Assembly (NCBI GenBank): GCA_032358255.1
Contig: JAULBX010028836.1
Location: 1 to 26,346, forward strand
Reading direction: 5' to 3'
Source of the DNA: Heterotrichella gracilis
Taxonomy: Eukaryota > Sar > Xanthophyceae > Tribonematales > Xanthonemataceae
Length of the DNA stretch: 26,346 nucleotides
The notes below the pieces were generated by a model. That model worked only from the letters and a program-made list of their open reading frames with translations. It was not told the DNA's origin and did no database searches. The translations under genes were made by a program, and so were the position numbers. Shown in pieces: positions 19,127-26,346 of the stretch; positions within the stretch are counted from its first letter, which is position 1; each line of letters starts with the position of its first letter.

Positions 19127-22100
19127 TCACGCCTCCACCTCTGTGCAGCGGAAGGAGCGCATGATCTGCTCCAGCGCAGCCTGCACGCGACCAGAAGCAG
19201 CTGTGAGCCACCTTTGCCACCGCCCATACGCACATGCTTGGGGTCATGCACGCCACCAATGGGCAAACACACCGCAGCAGGTTAAAACACCCTCCAAACA
19301 CCAGAATGCATCCAAAAGATTAAAGATTAAGCAGGCACTTGTACAAGGATTCATACCACCCCTATTGCCAACCAACACAACCAAAATAACCACCTGACTC
19401 GACACCTCGTGAAATGATCCTTCTCCCAAAGGAAACAGAATCAATGGCATATCCCCAATATGCCTTTCCTCCTCTCCCTCCTTCCCCACTCACCTTGTCA
19501 TTCTGGTACGTGTTGTCCGACGTCTGCAGCCTGAACTCATACAGCCGGTTGCCCGCCACACCAAGCACAGTCAGGAACCTGCAGCCACAGGGCACGCGTC
19601 AGGGATCCGCGGTGGTGGCCACTGCCGTTACCCATACCCATGCCCATGCCCAGTACCAGTATCACAGCAGTTGCAACCTAAAGAGCAAAGCAGCCGCTTA
19701 AGCGTTTAAGCAATGGAAGACTAGGTGTTGCAAAATCCATACATCACGGCCCCCTACCCTCGCCCAACACCATGATGCACCATTGTGGTCCCAGTTGATC
19801 TTCATCCCCGTGAAGACGACAACATTTGCAGGGATGAGGGTCCACATGAGCAAGGATGTAAGTATTGGTGTTTCCTCCCTCTCTCCCTTCCCCACCCCAC
19901 CTTCTGTCCCACTCCACCTCCATCCCTGCATTCATCTCAGCAGCAGACACAGCCAGCTGGTTGCGCGAGGCGTACGACTTGAGCCGGATCTGCGCGCGCA
20001 AGAGAGGGGATGTAGACAACTTGTAAACAATCTGTAAGCAGGTTGTAGGTTTTGTGTTGATTTGAAAGGACTAGTGGGGTAACGACCCCCTCTATACAAG
20101 CTCACATTTTGAATATGACTATGGCTGTTCGCACTCTGCTGCGCCATTTGCATGCGATCAATGCCAGTTGATTCTTTAAATGCACTCCTTGCATGCACAC
20201 CCACCTTAACGTAGTAACAGCCCAACTGGGGTGGGCATTTGAATGCATGAACGTCTCTATGTCATAATCCCCAAAGGGTATCCGATTGCATCTGCACCCA
20301 TACTCCTCCTTTGACTCCGCCCATACATCCCCAACCTCCCCCCCCTTCACACCAATTGGGTGAATAATGCTTCTCAAGAAACTGCTACTAGGCAGCCCCG
20401 CACACATGCCATGCACAGCCATTACATGCACCCGCCCGCCCGAACCCTAAAGGGTATCTGACTCCCTGCGCACCTCTGTGTCGTAGTATGTGCGTCCATC
20501 CTCCTCCCTTGCCTCCGCCGACACCACCTCCCCCACCCGCTTCACACCCAGGCGGGTGGACATGAACTCCTCCAGGAACTGCGCAAGGGTGCGCTTGGCG
20601 GCCTCGTCGGGCGTGCCCAGGTCGGTCACCGAGGTGTATTTAGAGGATGACGGGGAGGAGATGTTGACAAACATGTTCTCGTCGATGCGGAAGGGGTTGC
20701 GCAGGAACACGTCGTTGCCGGAGGTCTGTTGAACGGGTGGGGGGGGGGGGGATCAGCGGGGCAAAGGGAGGGAGGGCGTCGTTCCACACACCGTGGCAAT
20801 GTGTAGGGTGTAGGGTCAAGGATTGAGGGGTCCGCATACTCTTAGGTTAAAGTTGGTTGTAATATCCTTTTGTGTGGACAACGTCAGCTATTCCACATTG
20901 AACCTGCATGCGGAGCATACACCTGGAGCATGCCACTAGGCCCTTCCCCTACCCTCAATCCTTGACCCTACACCCTACACATGGAACGTGCAATGGGAGC
21001 CCTCAAGCAGGCATGCCGCTCCAAACGGGCCCCACGCACACATGTCTCCCAGATATGGCGGTGTCCCTTAGTATTGAACCCTAACTCCAAAGCCATGAAC
21101 CCCAAACCTGGTGGCCTAGGATCCACACAACGTGTGGTGCCACAGAGTGGGTTTGGTGAGGGTGCATAGTGGTCGGTGTATGTTCAGCGCAGTGTTGGCA
21201 ACAGCGAGGCCACAGGGCTTGCGTTCCTCCACAGTGTGTGGGATGACCAGGGTATGGTAGGGATGCTGAGGATGTGGAGGCGTGGGTGTGGGTGCTCAGC
21301 GTGCTCGTTTGGGGTTTAGGGTTTCGGGTTTAATGTTTCAGGTTTAGGGTATATTGGTGTGGGTACTCACCGTGACTGGCGCCCATGTGTCTGGGAAGAT
21401 GAACGAGTATCCATCCAGCTTGTCGCGGTACAACCGGTAGCCTGGGCCAAGGGGGCATGGGGGTGTCACAGGCAAGGCCAAGGGTGAGTCCTCGCCGGGT
21501 GAATGCAATTACACTGAGAATTTTACAAAGCACGAAAATCGAGGGTAAGTAACGTATGTGGGATGCAGACACATAAGATAAGCAGGGTGTGAGTGCAAAT
21601 ACATGAAGACGGAAGGGCACCTGGTACTGGGACTGCACAGCAGTGCTGAAAACTAGGTGACAAGCCAACAACACACCCACAATACGACACTAGTGTATAC
21701 TAACGCCACACTGACAGCAGAGGCACCTTCAATACAAGGCTAAGTCAATCTACCGCGGGATAGGTTTGCTTTGGTGCATGCCCGTGCATGAGCCTGGCTC
21801 CATATGCATGCATGCCATCACATCCCATACACCAGCCGCACCTGCAGGCGCCATCGCTGCCACCGCTGGAAGACCACCCACACCCGACAACAGCAGCGAA
21901 GATGCCGCCAGACCAGCCATCAACCCCCTCCTGCTGACCCCCATCCCTTCCACCCCTTGCACCTCTACTGAGCTAGCCCCTAGCTCGCTGCCAATGCTGC
22001 TGTGCGCGTGAACTGAGCACCGCAGCCAGCGGGCGGCGTTGGCGCAACCCCTCCCTCTTCGTTGTTGCTGCCGCTGGTTGTGTGCTGGTGAGGCGGCGGT

Positions 22101-22139
22101 GAAGGGCTGTGCCAGCAGCATAGCGCCTAATGCAGGCAT
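19127..22139 (-). CDS. PsbP-domain protein, predicted thylakoid lumen (PPD family)
   Basis: Six minus-strand exons: 22139-21842, 21441-21371, 20725-20474, 19989-19901, 19578-19494 and 19180-19127. Phases 1,0,0,2,0 all agree and give 282 residues. The N-terminus has a basic, Ala/Ser/Gln-rich plastid transit region. Then comes VSRRGLMAGLAASSLLLSG, a twin-arginine (R70-R71) signal with hydrophobic core ending AVAA, the form used for Tat import into the thylakoid lumen. The mature part follows the PsbP fold: YRLYRDKLDGYSFIFPDTW, GNDVFLRNPFRIDENMFVNI, SSPSSSKYTSVTDLG, RTYYDTE, RLKSYASRNQLAVSAAE, RRFLTVLGVAGNRLYEFRLQ and finally ALEQIMRSFRCTEVEA. PPD proteins assist photosystem or NDH assembly and lumen functions; which PPD this is I cannot say. 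The start at 22139 is the first in-frame ATG after an upstream region opening only with non-ATG codons. Confidence 0.88.
20738..20751 (-). repeat. Poly-G/C run serving as pyrimidine tract of PPD exon 3
   Basis: A run of about 13 G on plus reads as poly-C on minus. It sits about 12 bases before the AACAG acceptor at 20730-20726, so it probably acts as the polypyrimidine tract. Its length is prone to slippage and sequencing error. Confidence 0.5.
20799..20982. repeat. Perfect 31-bp inverted repeat with 122-bp loop in PPD intron 2
   Basis: Arm 1 (20799-20829, beginning ATGTGTAGGGTGTAGGG) is the exact reverse complement of arm 2 (20952-20982, ending CCCTACACCCTACACAT). The loop is 20830-20951. 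It lies in the intron between exons 2 and 3 of the PsbP-domain gene. A transcript of either strand could fold into a perfect 31-bp stem. The arms carry degenerate telomere-like GTAGGGTGTAGGG units. Confidence 0.9.
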
Positions 22140-24063
22140 GGGTGGCGGTGGTGGGTGGACGTCGATGCTGTGCTGGTTATTGACGAAAGCCGGAATCAAC
22201 TTGGCATATATGCAACCTAATAGTGGGCTAGCGTGTCGTCACAGCTCGTAAAAGGAGCTGTATCTGTCGTGGCGGGTGTTTCATAATACCCACTTGCTTA
22301 TCCTCCAGATGGGGACCCATTGTGCCTTGTGTTGGGATTGCTAACACCAAGAGGATCCTCAAAATTAAAGCGACCGATCTTGATGTCGTTGCCTTTGTAA
22401 GGCATACGACTTGAGTGCTTACCATGGTCGACCTGCAGCTGCTTACCTCTTGCCCGGTGCCGCATGGCTAGGCACCACCCACACAACAACTGATGCATGC
22501 ACGTGGGACATGAATCTAGCACGACCAGGTTGTTAGCACAATCGGGAAGTGCGCCAAAGTTGGATCTCTAGAGAATAAATCAACTTCTTTTTCTGGGCAA
22601 TCGGTGCATCGTAACTGCGGTTGTTATGCCCCCTTTGTGATGCATGCATGCACCGGCTCGGTTGCATGCCCTGTGACACAACCCGCAACATACCACGCCA
22701 AAGCTCAAACCGCGATAGAGTTCTTTATTCTTCGGTCGATGGTTGCACTGGTGTTGGGTTTGTGAGGTTTGACAAACAGAAACCCCTCCCAGGATCCGCC
22801 GTGCTGAGGTATCTCACTGCCCCTGGGATCCCTGGGAGCACTGGGGTTAAGTTCGTCCTGAACAACGCAGGCCACAGCTACCTTTACACCTAAGGGGCAC
22901 CCAGGTGTATTATTATTCTGCTATTCACCCAGTGTGTTCTGCAACCAACACATAGTACTTGTTCTCCAAGGCTATGCTAGATACTTGCTAACCAACTGCT
23001 GGCAGCAAAAGTTGCGTGGAAAACCTCAGCTGGTTTGTACAAACCAAGCCGCGGTGTAGCAACTGGGTGGTGGTACCGTGTCTATACCAGCCATGGTGGC
23101 TTCGCCTGTTGCGTGCTGCACTGGTAGCACAGCCCTCCTAACCACCAGAAGTCCTTGCCCGAGGTTTTGGGCCCAAGGTCCTGCTGCGTTCAAAACCGTC
23201 TCCAACCGCCAGTCACGCCAACCCAGGTCAAAACGGTAAGCAGTACACAGGGACACGGACAGCAAACCAGCCCTCCTAGTCACGGCAGCGCATAAGCCAC
23301 TGCCATGCTGCTGACCTGCCCAGTGGCCTGGCCTTGTCTGCCTGCAACCTTGTTGGCAAACCATCCTGCCCACCAAAGTACTGTGCACTCAATACAGTTT
23401 TTTGGGTTGGTTACAGAGGGAGTGTAGCTGGTTGCAGCGAAGCAGTACCCACAGGTTAGCAGTTCAACTGTTGCGTGTCTCATGTCCATCCTCCTGTCTG
23501 TCCTTGCGTGTACTCTCCTTAATGCCTTTTTGTCTTGAGTCTTGTGCATCACTCTGGCAGGGTATGTGCAGTGCTTGAGCAGGGAGACACCCCACAGGCA
23601 GATCTCCACAGCTTGCTTGCTGCTATCACAGATTCTCCCAAGCCCGCTGGTCTTCGACCACTCTCCTGTCTTCAACCACTCTCAGTGCACGTGAGGTACG
23701 ACCGGTTCAATATTTAAGAATCGTCCACCGACATATAATTTTCCTACTGCTGCTGAGTACCTCGACAATAAACCCTTTCAGAAGCTGCTGTGCGAGCACC
23801 TTGGACTCTAAAGCCTAGGGTTTAGGAGCAGCTGGTACCGGAATGATTTGAGGTGCCACACAGCGCTGAGGTTGCAGGGAGGCAGCATGCCATTCACAGT
23901 GTCATGGTATGTTGTGGCCACGGCATAGACACCGGGTTTGCCGCCACAGCAACCGCTTGATACCACCACTTGATACCACCACCGCCTTCACCTTCTCCTG
24001 CCAGCATGATGGTGACGGCTATGAAAGAACGGATTGGCTTCACACGCGTCCTGTCCATTGCAG
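22140..24063. other. PPD upstream region and unassigned DNA
   Basis: The left part should hold the PPD promoter. A minus-strand frame at about 22298-22403 (MPYKGNDIKIGRFNFEDPLG...) ends in a stop and is not recognised. A possible plus-strand exon at 23562-23695 (VCAVLEQGDTPQADLHSLLA..., between a CTCTGGCAG acceptor and a GTGAG|GTACG donor) could be a 5' exon of the gene to the right, but I cannot link its frame. The remainder shows short, incoherent frames only. Confidence 0.35.
22704..22893 (+). pseudogene. RRM-like fragment (RNP1 octamer visible)
   Basis: The frame reads RDRVLYSSVDGCTGVGFVRF, then DKQ, later STGVKFVLNNAGHS and a TAA stop. GVGFVRFD fits the RNP1 signature of an RNA recognition motif. 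The end VKFVLNNAG resembles the VKFANNPS close of ELAV/RBP-type second RRMs. The helix that should lie between them (EAEEAIKGLNG in the family) is not recognisable, and no RNP2 half or clear splice acceptor is found upstream. I read it as a decayed or isolated fragment; a genuine exon of an unseen gene is the alternative. Confidence 0.35.
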
Positions 24064-25090
24064 GCTGGCAGAGACCTACGAGGAGTTGGAAGCTTGTGCA
24101 TGGCTGCAGGCTGTGTGCCCGCCCGAGGGTGCCATCTCCGACAAGCCGGACCAGGGGATCATAGTCGAGCAGGATTTGGAGGAGCTGCAGGTGAGGCGTG
24201 CTTAGGGTTTAGGGATTAGGGTTATGATAGCTGCAAGTGAGGCATGCATGATCGGTAGAAGGGTCGCAGCAAGTAAAGGCACTGCTTGCTGTTAATGCAC
24301 TGCTTGCATGAACACTCTGGGATGCTCACAACTTGAGGAAAAAGTTGCGGCGGCGCGCGGCGCGTCCTGGTATCCCACCCGATTACTCACTGTACAGTAA
24401 ACCTGATTTGGACGGCCTATCGGGAAGTACTGGGGTGAGGGCCCACCTAATCCAACACTGCTGTTGCCCATTCAGGACCTAGCTGCCCTCCAGTTCTATC
24501 CAATGCATGTTTGCGTCATGGCGGTGTGCGATGCAACCCAATTCGACCCCAGGTCCTTGGATGACAAGTTGGTGTTCAGCGATCGCCATGGGGAGCGGCA
24601 GGTGGTTGTGGGGGCGCTGGATGTGCACAGGCAGTGGGAGCGCCCCGGCGAGCTGCGGATAGGTGGGTGGGTGGGTGGGTGGGTGGCGTTGGTGAGGCGG
24701 TGGATGTGGATGCGGAGCGGGAGGTGCTGATGGGTGGGGACTGAGTGGGGCTGTGGGGCTGTTACTGGATGCAATGTCGGAGAGCTGCCATGTGAGGTTG
24801 GTGAGGGTTGGTGGGTGGTGGCGGGGCGCTGAAGGGGGTTGGGAATGCGGACGTGGATGTGGTTGGTCGGCGGTGCGAGCGATGCCGGCAAGCTGCTACA
24901 TGGTGGTGGGTGAGGGGGCGGTGGGGGGTTGAAGGTGGCGCGCAGGTGGGGTGTGGAAATACTGCACGTTGGCGCCATAGCAGCCAATCAGGTTGCGGGG
25001 AGGATCTACGACAAGAGCGGCGTTGTGGTGGAGACGAATGGCAGCGCCAACCAGTCACATCACAGGTGGGGGGATAGGTTTGGGAAATGA
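24064..25090 (+). CDS. GNAT-family acetyltransferase-like gene, incomplete or decaying
   Basis: Three coding blocks are visible: 24064-24190 (LAETYEELEACAWLQAVCPP..., GT donor CTGCAG|GTGAGG), 24476-24662 (acceptor CATTCAG; DLAALQFYPMHVCVMAVCD... ending VVVGALDVHRQWERPGELRI) and 24946-25065 or to the TGA at 25090 (VEILHVGAIAANQVAGRIYD, KSGVVVETNGSANQSHHR). The last block matches the C-terminal GNAT pattern of a beta strand, then N-x-x-A-x-x-x-Y-x-K-x-G-F/V. The second resembles the strands that precede the acetyl-CoA site in plant plastid GNATs. The acetyl-CoA motif A (R/Q-x-x-G-x-G/A) should lie between them and is not intact. Blocks 2 and 3 do not join in phase with the first possible donor (24662) but do with one four bases later. 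The 5' end is unknown. Confidence 0.42.
24663..24685 (+). repeat. GTGG tetranucleotide microsatellite at a splice donor
   Basis: About five tandem GTGG units start right at the end of the second GNAT block. Each unit presents another G|GTGGGT donor four bases further on, so choosing a different unit changes the reading phase. Confidence 0.7.
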
Positions 25091-25574
25091 CAATCCATTC
25101 GAATGGACCGGCGGGCAAACTGAGGCGAATATAGTGGTGGGGAAATCAAGCGGCAGTGGTGTTGTGTGTGCATGCACTGTATGATTTAAATGGCGGGCGG
25201 GGATGTGCATTACCTATGTGCACACCATGCGGCCAATGACATGGTCAGGCGCGTTTTTACCAGGCCACCCAGGCGCACTACAGGTGGGAAAGAGGTCAAT
25301 GTGGATTTTCCGTAGTTTATGCTGTTTATGGAAGGAAGGGAATGCGGGGGGGCTATGCTGCCTTGATGTTTGCCGATCTTCAATTTTGTTCTGTATAGGC
25401 GGGACACATCTCCATGCATGCATCAAGGGAACCTGCGTGTGGTGAGTGTGCGGGGCAGACTTCTTGTGCAACCTGTCAAAGTCCTTGGGCATAGAACTAC
25501 AATCGCTACCCCTTTCTGGTGTCTCCTCCCATCCAAGGATGAACACGCAAACCTCAGCCCAATGCTTTGTAGCA
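25091..25574. other. Intergenic stretch, no gene identified
   Basis: Only short frames without family resemblance occur here. It would contain the 3' end of the GNAT-like gene and the upstream region of the edge gene. CATGCATGC-type palindromic motifs (near 25414) are common throughout this genome segment. Confidence 0.35.
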
Positions 25575-26321
25575 ATGGCCGCTCGCGCTCAGCTTATGAG
25601 TTCCTTCCCAAAATGCAGATTAATGGATGCTCAGACCAAGTTGCTCGACAACGTGGCTGCGGAGGGCGTGGCCCAGAAGATGGCCAAGCCGCCATCGTCG
25701 GCTACCTACAGTGTACGCAGTTTTGTTTGTTGAATGGATGTTGTATTAGTGGGGTAGTGTGTTGACGGCTGTCAACTAAAATGGGTTTCACAGCAATTCT
25801 TGATGTCACAGTGTGTACCGGTTGATGGCAAGAAGGTCATAGGCCAAGCTGCTGCAATGCTGCTGCGTGGTTGCACTACATTTTTTTCGTAACGTTGTTT
25901 ATAACATCCCTTACTGTATAAGCTTTTTCGGTGGTAATTGCTTTTCAAACGTGGGGCCAATGTGGCTCATCAATTCGCATACTTTTTTGCAAGCGGGGTG
26001 ATTTATTGAGCACTTCCAACAGACTCTGTGAGCCCGCGTTGGCTCCCTGTATGTCAAATAATTCCTATAATTCTTGTACTATAGTCAAAAGAAAGAAATT
26101 AGGAAACAAACGTATTCTAACTCTCAGCTTTTGGTATGGCAAGGCAATACGCCGTTCTTGTGACGAATGCAAAGCCTTCCAAAGCAATACACCCTTCTTG
26201 TGATGAATGCAAAGCCTTCAAAAGCAATAAACCATAGCCAGTGCAGCGCATGCAGATGTATGCAGATGGCATCACCCTGGTTTGTGGATCCCAGTTGGAG
26301 GTGGCAACAGCGCTTTCTCAG
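25575..26321 (+). CDS. Unidentified gene, 5' exons (partial at right edge)
   Basis: Two blocks look like exons. The first runs from an ATG at 25575 to an AGT|GTACGC donor at 25712 (MAARAQLMSSFPKCRLMDAQ, then TKLLDNVAAEGVAQKMAKPP). The second, 26247-26321, runs from a GTGCAG acceptor to a TCAG|GTGTTT donor and encodes RMQMYADGITLVCGSQLEVA plus TALSQ. Both junctions are phase 0, so they join in frame. The frame is open further upstream to 25446, so the true start is unclear. No family is recognised. The 534-base intron contains copy B of the dispersed element and a 40-bp tandem duplication. Confidence 0.4.
25867..26088 (-). repeat. AT-rich dispersed element, copy B (inverted)
   Basis: The minus strand carries the same ordered blocks as copy A at 11230-11440: TTATTTGACA, CAGGGAGCCAAC, GCGGGCTC, CTGTTGG, CACCCCGCTT, GAGCCACATTGGCCCCAC and AAAAAGCT. 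Orientation is opposite to copy A, and opposite to the putative host gene. Ends are approximate. Confidence 0.75.
26144..26223 (+). repeat. 40-bp tandem duplication
   Basis: GCAATACGCCGTTCTTGTGA at 26144 restarts as GCAATACACCCTTCTTGTGA at 26184. The two 40-base units differ at only a few positions, and a third GCAATA start follows at 26224. It lies in the intron just before the acceptor of the last visible exon. Confidence 0.9.
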
Positions 26322-26346
26322 GTGTTTGTGATTTTTCAAAAGTGGG

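Noticed and set aside
22298..22522. Minus-strand frame ending NPNTRHNGSPSGG
   Set aside because: It is faintly like an amidase Gly/Ser loop, but the match is short, lacks the catalytic context and stops at once.
23026..23675. Overlapping minus-strand frames of 120-131 codons
   Set aside because: No domain, no coherent splice structure and no start context; likely chance frames in GC-rich spacer DNA.
25813..25880. Possible middle exon (CVPVDGKKVIGQAAAMLLRG) of the edge gene
   Set aside because: There is an acceptor-like TCACAG before it but no convincing donor, and the two flanking exons already join in phase without it.

Overview
The window looks like a nuclear scaffold segment from a green alga (Chlorophyta). 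The genes are split into many short exons by GT-AG introns of roughly 100 to 650 bases. Exons are GC-rich. One gene encodes a thylakoid-lumen PsbP-domain protein with a plastid transit region and a twin-arginine signal, so the organism is photosynthetic. Short plant/alga-type telomere-like tracts (CCCTAAA and variants) are scattered through introns, intergenic DNA and one coding exon. The exact genus cannot be read from this. There are no operons, CRISPR arrays, rRNA or tRNA genes that I can see, and no clear autonomous transposon.

Layout, left to right. (1) The 5' part of an STI1-domain protein on the minus strand (14-584), cut by the window edge. (2) Divergent from it, a two-exon ubiquitin-like/transmembrane protein on plus (1728-2749); its 3' end is followed by two decayed tandem copies of its own tail. 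(3) A complete six-exon CIA1/CIAO1 WD40 gene on minus (4117-7023), with two partial copies of its third exon in the flanking introns. (4) Divergent from it, a four-exon gene for an 85-residue prefoldin-like coiled-coil protein (7421-8469). (5) An eight-exon REX4-type DEDDh exonuclease gene (8725-13427) with an unusual RGG-box N-terminus and a repeat-rich second exon. (6) A GT71 (MNN1/MNN2-type) mannosyltransferase gene (14206-18455) with a duplicated exon, a 100-N assembly gap and an apparent one-base frameshift in its last exon. (7) Convergent with it, a six-exon PsbP-domain gene on minus (19127-22139). (8) A less ordered right end: an RRM-like fragment, a possible decaying GNAT acetyltransferase gene, and the 5' part of an unidentified gene that leaves the window.

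The genes are ordinary housekeeping and organelle functions and do not form a pathway cluster. CIA1 delivers cytosolic Fe-S clusters, REX4 acts in pre-rRNA/nucleolar RNA processing, GT71 in secretory-pathway glycosylation, the PsbP-domain protein in the thylakoid lumen, and the STI1 and prefoldin-like proteins in chaperone work. These roles come from family knowledge.

The most interesting signals are structural: an AT-rich dispersed element present in two inverted copies, each inside an intron; several partial duplications of exon-edge sequence, some flanking telomere-like tracts; a coding exon apparently built from telomere-like repeat units; and a 31-bp perfect hairpin in an intron. All exon coordinates were derived by hand from splice signals, reading phase and family similarity recalled from memory, without database searches.
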